Origin: Terriglobia bacterium
GTDB lineage: Bacteria; Acidobacteriota; Terriglobia; UBA7540
Length of the DNA: 64,000 nucleotides
Direction of reading: 5' to 3'
Assembly: GCA_035712365.1 (NCBI GenBank)
Contig: DASTAW010000002.1
Location: forward strand, 16,156-80,155
Below the pieces are notes generated by a model. That model ran no database searches. It was not told the origin of the DNA and saw only the letters and a list, made by a program, of their open reading frames with translations. Below, in pieces: positions 53,743 to 63,336 of this stretch. Each line of letters starts with the position of its first letter. Position 1 is the stretch's first letter. A program made the position numbers and the translations under genes.

Positions 53743-53838
53743 ACAAGTGTATTCTGTTGTGCAATCACAAGTATATTGTGTTGTGACAATGCAAGTCAAT
53801 AATGCCGTTTGGTTGCAAGTATATTATGCATCAACCCA
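53743..53838. repeat. Four tandem 24-bp units upstream of the Fic gene
   Basis: Units at 53743-53766, 53767-53790, 53791-53814 and 53815-53838 share CAAGT near the start and an AT-rich TATT..TG core, with period exactly 24. Units 1 and 2 are the most alike; 3 is the most diverged. They lie 39 bases upstream of the Fic start, in a region more AT-rich than the rest, so they probably hold the promoter and operator of the Fic gene. Confidence 0.7.
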
Positions 53839-54219
53839 GATTGTGCCATTAAACACAGTGGCTTATAAAGTTCCCTCTCATGGCGGAATGAAACTAGAAT
53901 ATTCGGCCTTTGGCCTGTTCATTTTTGAGGTTTAGGTTTTCCTTCTTACCCTGGTCTCTCTACCCCTGATTGGCTAAATAACCAGTCGGCGCAGGGTGGA
54001 GTAAAGTAATATAACTCCTTCTCAGGGGATTGCCGGAAGGGTCTTTGCGTCTGTCATTCTGAGCGCGAGCGAAGAATCTCGGCATTTATTTTCGGCCAAA
54101 TACGAGGATGCTTCGGTTCACTCAGCATGACAACATGGCCCCTCTCAGCAACCTGCTAAAGCAGAATTGCTTTAAGCCATTCTTCCTTTTGAAACCTGTG
54201 ACGGAGCGGGCAAGGCATC
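53839..54219. other. Non-coding region between Fic and trkA
   Basis: About 380 bases with AT-rich segments, the second 79-bp element (54053-54131), and no supported gene. Confidence 0.35.
54053..54131 (-). repeat. 79-bp inverted-repeat element, copy 2 (opposite orientation)
   Basis: The reverse complement of this segment matches 49421-49499 at roughly 80% by eye, including identical ends and length. Likely a non-autonomous dispersed repeat. It lies between the Fic gene and trkA. Confidence 0.6.
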
Positions 54220-55374
54220 ATGAAAATCATTGTGATTGGGTATGGGCGGGTTGGTTCGCAGTTCATCAGAAAAGTGGACACCGCTGCGCACCAGGTTGTG
54301 ATTGTTGACAAGGAGCGTTCCGCGCTGGAGCGCGGCAAGCCGCCCGAGGGCGTGCGGTTCCTTTACGGCAACGCGATTGACGAAGACCTGTTGCGCGACG
54401 CGGGCGCAGAAAGCGCGGACATCCTGCTGGCGCTGACTCGCGATGAAAACACCAACCTGATGCTGGCGCAGATTGCGCGGGTGATTTTTAACGTGCCGCG
54501 CGTGGTGGCGATTGTTTATGATCCTGACCGCGAATCGTATTTCCACGAAGCCGGCGTTGAAACTCTGGCGATCACGGCGGCCGGCGCCGAGCTGCTTTCG
54601 GCGGGGCTGACGGGCGCGGCGGTAAAATCCTCTGTCCCGGCAAGGGCGCTGCGTCCGGTGCCGGTCACCAATCCGCGCGTGGCGCAGCGTCCGCTGGAAG
54701 CGCACGACGGATCGTTCTACGTTCTGGTTGTTGGCGGAGGGCTGGTGGGTTACTACCTTTCCCGCTCGCTGCTGAAGAACGGCCACGAGGTGACCATCAT
54801 TGAGAGGAATCGCGCCACTTACAACCTGATTTCACAGCAGGTCGATTGCCCGGTGGTGCTGGGGGAAGGATCGTCGGCGGAGGTGCTGGAGCATGCCGGG
54901 GCGGCGAGGGCCGACATCCTGTGCTCCGTTACCAACCACGATGACGACAACCTGATCTCCTGTCAGGTGGCGAAGTATCGCTTTGGCGTTCCCAAGACAA
55001 TCGCGCGGGTGAAGAATCCAAAGAACGAACCGCTGATGAGGCGGCTGGGCGTGGACGTAACCGTCAGCGCCACGGCGGGCGTGTTCAGTGCCATCCGAAA
55101 TATGGCGCCGAAATCTCCGGTGATTTCAGTGGGCAATCTGGCGTCGTGCTCGGCGGGCATCATGGAATTCCGCCTGACAGGGCCTACAAAGCTGGCCGGA
55201 AAGAAAATGAAGGCGATCAGCCTGCCCTCCGGATGCAAAATCATCGGCATCGTCCGGGGAGGGGAAGTTCTGACGCCGAACGATTCCACCGTGTTGCAAT
55301 CCGGAGATACGCTGGTGGGATTCGTTCCTCATACCCAGGAAGAGGCGGTCCGGCAGATCCTGTTGAAGATCTGA
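54220..55374 (+). CDS. trkA: TrkA-like potassium transport regulatory protein
   Basis: A 384-residue cytoplasmic protein with two Rossmann NAD-binding domains: MKIIVIGYGRVGSQFIRKV (residues 1-120) and VLVVGGGLVGYYLSRSLLKNG (about 168-290), then a TrkA-C domain at the end (IIGIVRGGEVLTPNDSTVLQSGDTLVGF). It regulates Trk/Ktr K+ channels by sensing NAD(H) or nucleotides. No membrane partner gene (trkH/trkG) is visible in the window. Confidence 0.87.
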   Translation: MKIIVIGYGRVGSQFIRKVDTAAHQVVIVDKERSALERGKPPEGVRFLYGNAIDEDLLRDAGAESADILLALTRDENTNLMLAQIARVIFNVPRVVAIVYDPDRESYFHEAGVETLAITAAGAELLSAGLTGAAVKSSVPARALRPVPVTNPRVAQRPLEAHDGSFYVLVVGGGLVGYYLSRSLLKNGHEVTIIERNRATYNLISQQVDCPVVLGEGSSAEVLEHAGAARADILCSVTNHDDDNLISCQVAKYRFGVPKTIARVKNPKNEPLMRRLGVDVTVSATAGVFSAIRNMAPKSPVISVGNLASCSAGIMEFRLTGPTKLAGKKMKAISLPSGCKIIGIVRGGEVLTPNDSTVLQSGDTLVGFVPHTQEEAVRQILLKI

Positions 55375-55400
55375 TCCCAGTTCATCCGGCCGGATATCGG

Positions 55401-55423
55401 ACTGAACAACCAGCCGGAGACGA
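55401..55423 (+). repeat. 23-bp repeat, copy 2
   Basis: Identical to 24585-24607. It lies in the convergent gap between trkA and argS. Confidence 0.6.
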
Positions 55424-55473
55424 TCAGCGACACGGCTTTAAGCCTTCAGCGTAACCCTGCAGAACGCTTGACT

Positions 55474-57462
55474 TTACATGCGTTCCGGCACGTCGATCCC
55501 CATGAGATTGAGCGTCAGTGTCAATGTCCGCTCGACCACCTGGACCAGGAAAAGCAGGAATGTCTGCCGCCCAGGGTCTGCCTCGCGAAGAATATGGAAG
55601 CGGTGGTAGAAATTGTTGAATGCCTGCGCCAGCCGGAAGGCATACTTGGCAACCACAGCCGGTTCGGTGGAGGAGATAGCCTGCTCCGCCACCATCTCGA
55701 GGTGCGCTGTGAGGACCGCCAGTTCCCAGAACGCGGTACCGTCCTCGCCCTCAAAGTGCCTGGTCAATTCAGCAACCGACAGTTTTTCCGCCAGCGATCC
55801 GGGCTTGAAGCCCTGATGATCGCCCGCGTACTTGCGGAAGATGTTGCGCGCCCGCACGATGGTGTATTGCAGGTACGGCCCGGTTTCGCCTTCAAAGGCC
55901 AGCGCTTCTCTGAAATCAAACGCGATGATTACCTGGCGCGAGAACTTCAGCAGGAAGTAGCGCAGCGCGCTCACGGCAATCATGCGGCCGTAGGCAGCCT
56001 GCTCGGCGGGGTCGCTTGTCATCTCGCGGGAGCGAACTTCCTCTGAGGCTTTCTCCACCAGCATGTCGATCAGATCATCGGCCTTCAGCCCCAGGCCCTT
56101 GCGCCCGGACACTTCAACGTAACTTCTCTCCAGGTCTTCCGGGCGAAGTGCATATCCCATTTCCTGCGCGCAGGACGGCGAAAGGCCCACCACTTCGTAA
56201 GCAAAGTGGTGCAGGTGTTCCGCCTGGTCATGGAACCCCAGCGCTTTGAATGCAGCCGCCACAATGTTCTGCAGGTAGGCCTGGCGCGTGTCGATCACGG
56301 CGTAGGCTTCGGAGGCGTGCCCGAACTCCGGCGCGCCCGTTTCCGGCCCTTCGCCCGTGCGCCAGACCGTCTGGCCATCGCTGTAGCGGTAGAACGGTGC
56401 ATAAGAAAAATCCTTTCCCAGCAGGCCAAATTTCCACATGTGGTAGGCAATGTCTTTTCCCACATACGTGACCGTTCCGTTTGAACGCACAATGATCTTC
56501 ACGTCTTCCGCTGCGGATTCTTCCTCGATCTTTTCGGACTCCGCTCCGCCCAGGTCCATCACCCAGCAGCCGGCGTTCTTTCCTGCGGTTTCAAACCGAA
56601 TGGCGCCGATCTGCTTCATCCGTTCAAAGGCGCTCTTCCAGAAATCGAGCCGCAGTATTTCGCTTTCCTCCACCAGCAAGTCGTAACGGACGTTGATGCG
56701 CTGCATGGTTCGAAGGTGCAGTTTGACGATGGCGGTTGAAATCAGGCGGGCCATCTCGGCGGCTTCGCCTTCGCCTTCTTCGATGGCCTTCAGGGTCTGG
56801 GCGCGAATTTCCTTGTCGCCGCTCTCGGCGTAGAAGCTGGAGACCCGCGCGTAAAGGTCCCAGCAGTAGTAATCAAACCGGACGTCGTTGTCCTCGGCCA
56901 GTTTCCGGACGTCGTCAATGCTCTTCCGCTCAAGTTGCCGGAACCCTACCACGACGTCCGCCACCTGCACGCCGGTGTTGTCAATGTAGTTCTGAATTTC
57001 CACGTGATGCCCGCGGAAGCGAAGCATGCGGACGAAGGCATCGCCCAGCACCGCGTTACGCAAATGGCCGATGTGCGCCGCCTTGTTGGGATTGATGCTG
57101 GTGTGTTCGACGAGCACCTTGCCAGGCTGGACGGATTCAGGAGGGGTGGGGAAGCTGCGCACATGGAACAGCGCCGATGCAAGCGCAGCGCGGTCGAGAT
57201 GAAAATTCAGATAGCCCGCTCCGGCAACGCTGACGCGATCTATTCCCTCAATGGGGAGCAACTGGCCAGCCAGTTGTTCGGCAATCTTGCGCGGCGGCTG
57301 CCGCAGCTTTTTTGCCAATTCGAAACAGGCGGCTATCGAAAGGTCTCCCAGTTCGGACCGTGGCGGAAAATCAAACACCGGGTCACTGGCTTCCAGATTG
57401 AAGAGCTCCCTGACCTTTTCCAGATACCTCTGCCGGATTCTGCGCTGAATCTCCAGGTACAC
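55474..57462 (-). CDS. argS: Arginyl-tRNA synthetase
   Basis: A 662-residue class I synthetase. N-terminal additional domain (about 1-100), HIGH-like motif AAHIGHLRNAVLGD near residue 135, the KMSKS-equivalent segment near VSGRKGLGLKADDL, and a C-terminal DALR anticodon-binding domain (REALAFEGETGPYLQY to the end). Charges tRNA-Arg. Length is typical of the longer bacterial form. Confidence 0.94.
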   Translation of the reverse strand: MYLEIQRRIRQRYLEKVRELFNLEASDPVFDFPPRSELGDLSIAACFELAKKLRQPPRKIAEQLAGQLLPIEGIDRVSVAGAGYLNFHLDRAALASALFHVRSFPTPPESVQPGKVLVEHTSINPNKAAHIGHLRNAVLGDAFVRMLRFRGHHVEIQNYIDNTGVQVADVVVGFRQLERKSIDDVRKLAEDNDVRFDYYCWDLYARVSSFYAESGDKEIRAQTLKAIEEGEGEAAEMARLISTAIVKLHLRTMQRINVRYDLLVEESEILRLDFWKSAFERMKQIGAIRFETAGKNAGCWVMDLGGAESEKIEEESAAEDVKIIVRSNGTVTYVGKDIAYHMWKFGLLGKDFSYAPFYRYSDGQTVWRTGEGPETGAPEFGHASEAYAVIDTRQAYLQNIVAAAFKALGFHDQAEHLHHFAYEVVGLSPSCAQEMGYALRPEDLERSYVEVSGRKGLGLKADDLIDMLVEKASEEVRSREMTSDPAEQAAYGRMIAVSALRYFLLKFSRQVIIAFDFREALAFEGETGPYLQYTIVRARNIFRKYAGDHQGFKPGSLAEKLSVAELTRHFEGEDGTAFWELAVLTAHLEMVAEQAISSTEPAVVAKYAFRLAQAFNNFYHRFHILREADPGRQTFLLFLVQVVERTLTLTLNLMGIDVPERM

Positions 57463-57977
57463 CGTAGTTATCCTCGCTGGCGCGGGTATTGAGTTGGTCC
57501 GCTCGGCCCGCTGCGTCGTGGCGAAACATCTGCCTGATGTGTAAACCAGAGATTATAGCAAATGCGTTCTTCTTGCCTGGGCTAATCCCTAACTCGGAGG
57601 GCGGGAAGAAAATATTACATGCGTGGCGGTGACAATTGCTCCTCGCGGGAGATCTGGCACACAACTCTGGGAAACGACAAATTGAACAGCTTACTCGGAT
57701 TATCAATGACTTGAGGCGATTAAGGGGATGGATGCCTGATTGCTCGGCTCAGTATACGGTGCTGGGCCCCTCCAATGACTTGGAGAACTTCGCGCCCGAA
57801 GCATCTGTGGATTTCAGGTTGACCGGATTTCGCGCCCAGCCACAAATCCCAGATCAAACAAGGCAACAGCCTTTCTGGCGCCTGCATCTGTGGATTAAAG
57901 CCGCGCACTATGCCCTGAAGGCGGGCATAACAAACAGAGCGCACCGAAGGCTCATGCCTTGAAGGAGGAAAGAGTCT
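57463..57977. other. Non-coding stretch
   Basis: About 515 bases between argS and the small secreted protein. Short frames on both strands look non-coding. No tRNA or hairpin stood out. The last bases carry the ribosome site of the next gene. Confidence 0.4.
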
Positions 57978-58556
57978 ATGAAACGAGCAATTTTGTTCAG
58001 TACGGCTTTGGCTGTTTTGTTTTGTCTAAGCGGGTTGCCACTGATGGCCCAGGGTCGGAGCGGCGGCGGAATGGGTGGAGGTGGCGGAATGGGCCAGGCG
58101 GGGCAATCGGGCCAGGGTGGCGGACCAGGCGTGGGCCGAAGGCCCATGGACAACGGGCCGATGGGCCGCGAGCCTGGGGCGGAGAACCCTGGTATGGACC
58201 GTGGGCGGAACGGCGGAAATAACGGGCCGACTATTACCCAGAAGACGCCATCAGAGTTGCTCGCACAAAACACAAAGTTGTCGAGCAAGGTGCAGGATCT
58301 GCTGCCGTCGGGTACCAACGTTCAGGACGCTGCCTCCGGCTTCAAAAATCTCGGAGAGTTCGTGGCGGCCGTTCACGTCTCGCACAATCTCAACATTCCC
58401 TTTGACCAGCTTAAGGGCAAAGTGACAAGCGGAGACACTCTCGGCAAGGCCCTGCAGGCTCTCAATCCCAACCTGAGCCACAAGGATATCAAGTCCGAGG
58501 TAAAGAAGGGCAAAGAACAGGCCAAAGAGGACATGAAGACCTCGCGCAAGTCGTGA
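57978..58556 (+). CDS. Secreted glycine-rich small protein
   Basis: A 192-residue protein with signal peptide (MKRAILFSTALAVLFCLSGLPLMAQG), then a G/M/Q-rich low-complexity region (about residues 28-80), then a helical C-terminal half (SSKVQDLLPSGTNVQDAASGF, HNLNIPFDQLKGKV, KKGKEQAKEDM). AAGGAGG lies eight bases before the ATG. No known domain. The C-terminal region has the look of a conserved acidobacterial family, but I cannot name it. Confidence 0.7.
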   Translation: MKRAILFSTALAVLFCLSGLPLMAQGRSGGGMGGGGGMGQAGQSGQGGGPGVGRRPMDNGPMGREPGAENPGMDRGRNGGNNGPTITQKTPSELLAQNTKLSSKVQDLLPSGTNVQDAASGFKNLGEFVAAVHVSHNLNIPFDQLKGKVTSGDTLGKALQALNPNLSHKDIKSEVKKGKEQAKEDMKTSRKS

Positions 58557-58845
58557 TCGTTTGTTCGCTGTACCTGCCGCCGCTTCGGGGAATTCTGCCG
58601 ATGGGCGGCAAGAAGCGCCTTCGTACCTGTTGAAAACGCAGTGCCCTGCCCATGCGGCGCCAATCTGCGCACACCGTGGCGGACCGTCTGGGCCAGGGCA
58701 TTGCCCCCCGCTTCGCCGCTGGCGGCTGCTGAAGAGGCGCTAGTTCGCCAGGCCGGACATCGGCCGCTGGAAATCCGGTGTATAATTTCTGCTGGGCCCC
58801 GCGTAATCCGCTTCGGGCGTACGGCTCGGGCGCGAGGAATTAAGG

Positions 58846-60411
58846 ATGCAGATTGGTGTGCGCCGGCAGTTGACTGTCCTGGCGATTGTCGTAACGCTTG
58901 GCGTTGGCATCGCGATCGGCGCGCTCATTTTCCACGGCAGTCGCGCAGTTCATTCGGCAGGCGACCCGGCCGGGCCCCAGCCGCTGGCGCTGCCCTCGCC
59001 TGTAGATCTCTCCAGCAGCTTTGCGCGTGTCGCAGAGCAGATCGAGCCCGCCGTTGTCAACATCAACACGGAAACCACTGTTCGGGCTTCTGCCCGCGGT
59101 TTCGGTCCTCGCGACGGTGATGATTCGCTGGACGATTTCTTCAACCGTTTTTTCGGAAGACCAGGTGGCGGTCAGGAAGACTACCAGCGGCGGAACCTCG
59201 GCTCGGGCATCATCCTTGACCCACGCGGCTATGTGCTGACCAACTATCACGTTGTCATGCAGCGAGACCCCGACAAAGAGGTGGACCGCATCGAGGTCTA
59301 TCTGCACGGCGGGGATGGCTCACACTACAGGGCCACGCTTGTGGGGGCCGACAAGTGGACAGATCTCGCCGTCATCAAAATTGATGCCGGCAGGAGCCTT
59401 CCGGCTGCGCAGTTTGGGGACTCATCCTCGGTGAAGGTTGGCGACTGGGTGCTGGCCATCGGAAGCCCCTTCGGCCTTGAATCAACTGTGACAGCCGGTA
59501 TTATCAGTGCCAAAGGGCGCGAAATAGGTCCCGGCAGGGAGGAACAGTTCAAGCGCTACATTCAGACCGATGCCGCCATCAATCCCGGGAACAGCGGAGG
59601 CCCGCTGGTGAGCATGACCGGCCAGGTGATTGGCATTAATACCGCTATCGCCACCAGCCGCGGATCGAACGACGGCGTGGGCTTTGCGATCCCGTCGGAC
59701 ACGGCCCGCGCCATTTACAATTCCCTTATCGCTTCCGGAAAGGTGCAGAGGGGCGCCATCGGCGTCACGTTTCTCGACCAAAGCAATCCTGCCCTGCTGC
59801 GAAGCTTTGGGGCCGATCACGGCGTCGTCGTCAACAATGTCGAGCCTGGCAGCCCGGCCGCTAGTGCAGGCCTGAAAATGGGTGACGTGATCCTTTCGAT
59901 CAATGGCCAGGACATCGGTTCAGGGGACGATCTGGTCGAACTCATATCGCGCAGCAAGGTCGGCAGCAGGTTGCAGGTGGAGTTACTGCGCGAAGGGAAG
60001 CAACAGACGGCCTTGGTAGAAGTCGCGGACCGTAACAGGATTCTTGCCCAGCAACAGGCGAGTCCTCCGCCAAACGACGCCCGGAGCGCGCCGGAAGAAT
60101 CCGGAGGTGTTCTGGGAGCGAGTGTCCGGGACCTTACGCCGGACCAGTCCTCCCAACTGGCGAAGGCACTCCATCTCCCGAAGCCGCAGGGCGTCCTGGT
60201 TGCTAGGATCATTCCCGAAGGCTTTGCTGCTGAACTCAACGTGCAGACCGGGGACATCATTCTCAGCATCAACCATCATCCGGTTTCCTCGTTGGAGGAT
60301 TTTGTGCGCCTCCAGAGCACTCTGCGGTCGGGGCAGGATGTCCTGCTGCTCGTCGCGCGGCATGCGGGAGGGTCCTTTACAACCATGTTCCTGGCCGACA
60401 CTTTGCATTGA
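58846..60411 (+). CDS. DegP/HtrA-family serine protease with two PDZ domains
   Basis: A 521-residue periplasmic protease. N-terminal membrane/signal helix (about 8-30), trypsin-like domain with catalytic triad H in TNYHVV (about residue 135), D in TDLAVI (about 172) and S in GNSGGP (about 249), then two PDZ domains (about 305-395 and 420-515). Cleaves misfolded periplasmic proteins. The next gene starts at the stop (coupled). An AAGG lies directly before the ATG. Confidence 0.93.
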   Translation: MQIGVRRQLTVLAIVVTLGVGIAIGALIFHGSRAVHSAGDPAGPQPLALPSPVDLSSSFARVAEQIEPAVVNINTETTVRASARGFGPRDGDDSLDDFFNRFFGRPGGGQEDYQRRNLGSGIILDPRGYVLTNYHVVMQRDPDKEVDRIEVYLHGGDGSHYRATLVGADKWTDLAVIKIDAGRSLPAAQFGDSSSVKVGDWVLAIGSPFGLESTVTAGIISAKGREIGPGREEQFKRYIQTDAAINPGNSGGPLVSMTGQVIGINTAIATSRGSNDGVGFAIPSDTARAIYNSLIASGKVQRGAIGVTFLDQSNPALLRSFGADHGVVVNNVEPGSPAASAGLKMGDVILSINGQDIGSGDDLVELISRSKVGSRLQVELLREGKQQTALVEVADRNRILAQQQASPPPNDARSAPEESGGVLGASVRDLTPDQSSQLAKALHLPKPQGVLVARIIPEGFAAELNVQTGDIILSINHHPVSSLEDFVRLQSTLRSGQDVLLLVARHAGGSFTTMFLADTLH

Positions 60412-60416
60412 ATGAA

Positions 60417-60893
60417 ATGACCGGAATTTCCCCCAACCCGCGTCTGCTGGTCCGTTGGGCGCTCTCTATCTTTGCGGCGCTATTGCTTATCCCTGGTCTG
60501 CCGCTGACTGCAAAACAGAAGCAGCGATCTCATGCGGCGCACCGGCGAAGCCGGAGCTCGAAGGCCACTCGCCGGTACAAGCAGGTCCATATCCAGCCTG
60601 AAAGGGTGCGGGAAATTCAGGAAGCTTTGGCCAAAGCCGGCGTCTATCACGATGAGCCCAGCGGCCAGTGGGACACCGCAACCCGCGACGCTATGCGTGA
60701 GTTCCAGAAACAGAATGGGTTCTCTCCAACAGGCCTTCCAGAAGCAAAGCCTCTACTGCTTCTCGGGTTGGGGCCGCACCCCTTGCCGCCAGGACTCGCA
60801 CCTTCGCCTGCATCGGACCCCGAGGCCAGCTCTGAAAGCCATCGCAGCGCCACGGAAACTGATGAGGCTGCCGCTGCCCCAGCGACAAAATGA
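60417..60893 (+). CDS. Peptidoglycan-binding-domain protein
   Basis: A 158-residue protein from ATG 60417; a TTG at 60408 overlaps the htrA stop by four bases. Signal/membrane helix (about 10-28), a basic stretch (KQKQRSHAAHRRSRSSK), then a PG_binding_1-type domain (VREIQEALAKAGVYHDEPSG, DAMREFQKQNGFSPTG), and a Pro/Ala-rich tail. It probably anchors in the cell wall. Its place after htrA suggests an envelope-stress unit. Confidence 0.75.
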   Translation: MTGISPNPRLLVRWALSIFAALLLIPGLPLTAKQKQRSHAAHRRSRSSKATRRYKQVHIQPERVREIQEALAKAGVYHDEPSGQWDTATRDAMREFQKQNGFSPTGLPEAKPLLLLGLGPHPLPPGLAPSPASDPEASSESHRSATETDEAAAAPATK

Positions 60894-61143
60894 CCGGCCT
60901 CCTGAAACCGAAAATCTGCATCTAACACAAGCGTGGGAGGTTACTCTGCGGAGAGACTCTGAACGGAGTCGGCTCGACTGGATCGCGGGACCGATGCTGG
61001 CTGCGGAACCGCGAAGTCCCGGCTTCAGCATAGAACGCGCCGGTCTCGCTGATTAGCACAACGCAGGCGGAAATCCGGTGTTTGCGGTCCCATTGACTGC
61101 CGCCTGGCTCGAACCTGGATAGGTTTAGAATGGAGGACCTTGA

Positions 61144-61836
61144 ATGAAGATACGCTTTCTTACGGCTGCGCTGATTCTAGCTGCCACTGCTGTCCCAGCC
61201 CTGGCCGCATCCGGCCGCCAGCAGGATGTCGATCGCATCCGCAGCTCCAGATTCGCTTTTGAAGACATCATGAATGCGCCGGACAGGGGCATCCCGCAGG
61301 AGTTGCTGGGTTCTGCCAAATGCATCGCAATTATTCCTGGAGAAAAAAGCGCCGCGTTCGTATTTGGCGGAAGCTACGGAAGGGGCCTGGTGACGTGCCT
61401 GGCAGGCGACCACTGGAGCGCTCCTGCGTTCCTGTTGGTGAGCGGCGGCAGTTTCGGGTTCCAGATCGGCGGGTCATCCACCGACCTCGTAATGATCTTC
61501 AGAAACCGCGGCGGCATGGACCGGCTGCTGAGCGACAAGTTTAAGGTGGGCGCTGATGCCAGCGCCGCGGCGGGCCCGGTGGGAAGGCGCGCTGCGGCAG
61601 CCACGGACGTCGAGATGCACGCGGAAATTCTGACCTACTCGCGCAGCCGGGGGGTCTTTGCCGGCGTCAGTCTCAACGGCGCAGTCGTAAAGCCAGACAG
61701 GGACGCAGACATCGCCATGTATGGCGCCGATATTGAACCGGCTTCTATCCTGGGCGGACACGTGGAGGTCCCTGCGGAAGCGGCGGGCCTCATCAATGTG
61801 ATAGCCCGCGACGTCCGCGAGGCCGGAGGCAAATAG
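61144..61836 (+). CDS. SYLF-domain lipid-binding protein (YSC84-like)
   Basis: A 230-residue protein with signal peptide (MKIRFLTAALILAATAVPALA). The SYLF domain spans about 50-225: GIPQELLGSAKCIAIIPGEKS, SYGRGLVTCL, GGSFGFQIGGSSTDLVMIF, AGPVGRRAAAATDVEM and SRSRGVFAGVSLNGAVVKPD. Known members bind phosphoinositides or lipids. GGAGG lies six bases before the ATG. It is convergent with the aldehyde dehydrogenase. Confidence 0.9.
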   Translation: MKIRFLTAALILAATAVPALAASGRQQDVDRIRSSRFAFEDIMNAPDRGIPQELLGSAKCIAIIPGEKSAAFVFGGSYGRGLVTCLAGDHWSAPAFLLVSGGSFGFQIGGSSTDLVMIFRNRGGMDRLLSDKFKVGADASAAAGPVGRRAAAATDVEMHAEILTYSRSRGVFAGVSLNGAVVKPDRDADIAMYGADIEPASILGGHVEVPAEAAGLINVIARDVREAGGK

Positions 61837-61845
61837 ACTCCATTT

Positions 61846-63336
61846 TCAGGTGTCGATCTGCGCTCTTTGCAGCCTGTCGCTGTAGTCGATGTAGATCGAT
61901 TTCCACTCTGAGTAGAAATCGAGTGCTGCGGTGGCGGCCTCGCGATGGCCGTTGCCCGTCTGCTTGGTTCCCCCAAACGGCAGGTGGGTTTCCGCCCCGA
62001 TGGTTGGCGCGTTTACGTAGAAAATCCCCGTCTGCATCTCCTGCATGGCCTTGAAGGCATTGTTGATATTCCGCGTGTAAATGGATGAAGATAGACCGTA
62101 TACGGTGCTGTTCCCAATCTCGATTGCCTCCTCCAGGCTGGAGCAGGGAATCAGGGAGACGACTGGGCCGAAAATCTCTTCCTGGCTGATTCGCATCGCG
62201 GGAGTGCAGTCGGAAAAGACGGTGGGCGCAAAAAACCACCCGCCGTCATATTCGCCGCCGGTCAGGCGCTTTCCTCCGCAAACCAGCCGGGCGCCCTCCC
62301 CGATACCGATTTCAATGTAACGTTCCACCGTCCTGAGTTGGGCCTCGTTAATCAACGGTCCCACTTGAGTCTTGGGATCCGACCCGCTACCCACCTTCAA
62401 GTTCCGTGCTCGCTCGACAAACCTGTGCTCAAACTCCCGGTAAACACCTTTATGAATGACGATGCGGCTCGAGGCCGTGCAGCGCTGGCCGCTGGTTCCA
62501 AAGCCGCCCCAGACGGCGCCGTCGATTGCCAGGTCAAGATGGGCGTCGTCCATCACCAAAATCACGTTCTTGCCGCCCATCTCCAGGCAGACATGCTTGA
62601 AACGCTCCGCCCCGGCGTGGGCCACCTGGCGGCCGGCTTCCGTAGACCCGGTGAACGAAAGCACCGGAACCTCTGGATGCCCGGTGAGCGGCGCGCCTGC
62701 TTCCGGGCCAAATCCGCTCACGCAGTTCACCACGCCCGGCGGCAGGCCGGCTTCTTCCAGCGCCTTCACCAGATTGAAGGCCGACAGAGGCGTATCCTCC
62801 GCGGGTTTGAGCACCAGGGTGTTTCCACAGATCAGCGCCGGCATCATTTTCCAGGCGGGGATGGCCATCGGAAAATTCCAGGGTGTAATCAGGCCACAGA
62901 CGCCGATCGGGCTTCGGACTGTCATGCAGAATTTGCTGGGAAGTTCCGATGTGGTGGTATGGCCAAACAGGCGGCGGCCTTCACCGGCCATGTAAAACGT
63001 CATGTCAATGGCTTCCTGAACGTCCCCGCGGGCCTCTTCGAGTGGTTTGCCCATCTCTCGTGTCATGTCGCGCGCCAGAGCTTCCTTCCGCTCGGTGAGC
63101 AGGCGTCCGGCACGGAACAGGATTTCAGCGCGTTGGGGAGGCGGGGTCCGTCTCCAGCCTGGGTAGGCTGCTTTCGCTGCTGCGACCGCCGCATCGATGT
63201 CGCCGGCGTTCGACCGCTGAAATGATCCGAGACAATCATTCAAATCGGCCGGATTGATATTCTTGAAAGTGTCGCCGCTGACAGATTCAACCCACCGGCC
63301 ACCAATGAAATTTTTATAGATTTGTTCGTTGTTCAT
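61846..63336 (-). CDS. Aldehyde dehydrogenase family protein
   Basis: A 496-residue NAD(P)-dependent aldehyde dehydrogenase. Active-site Glu in LEMGGKN, catalytic Cys in [17 protein letters not shown] and TPWNFPMAI as cofactor motifs, and EEIFGPV. Sequence features ([11 protein letters not shown] near the C-terminus) are like alpha-ketoglutaric semialdehyde or amino-aldehyde dehydrogenases; substrate not decided. It is convergent with the SYLF gene. Confidence 0.91.
   Translation of the reverse strand: MNNEQIYKNFIGGRWVESVSGDTFKNINPADLNDCLGSFQRSNAGDIDAAVAAAKAAYPGWRRTPPPQRAEILFRAGRLLTERKEALARDMTREMGKPLEEARGDVQEAIDMTFYMAGEGRRLFGHTTTSELPSKFCMTVRSPIGVCGLITPWNFPMAIPAWKMMPALICGNTLVLKPAEDTPLSAFNLVKALEEAGLPPGVVNCVSGFGPEAGAPLTGHPEVPVLSFTGSTEAGRQVAHAGAERFKHVCLEMGGKNVILVMDDAHLDLAIDGAVWGGFGTSGQRCTASSRIVIHKGVYREFEHRFVERARNLKVGSGSDPKTQVGPLINEAQLRTVERYIEIGIGEGARLVCGGKRLTGGEYDGGWFFAPTVFSDCTPAMRISQEEIFGPVVSLIPCSSLEEAIEIGNSTVYGLSSSIYTRNINNAFKAMQEMQTGIFYVNAPTIGAETHLPFGGTKQTGNGHREAATAALDFYSEWKSIYIDYSDRLQRAQIDT

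Noticed and set aside
53743..53838. Tandem repeats considered as a CRISPR array
   Set aside because: Units are contiguous with no unique spacers, and no cas gene is near; better read as a promoter/operator array.
57636..57962. 108-residue open frame on the plus strand
   Set aside because: No signal, domain or ribosome site; composition is unlike neighbouring genes.
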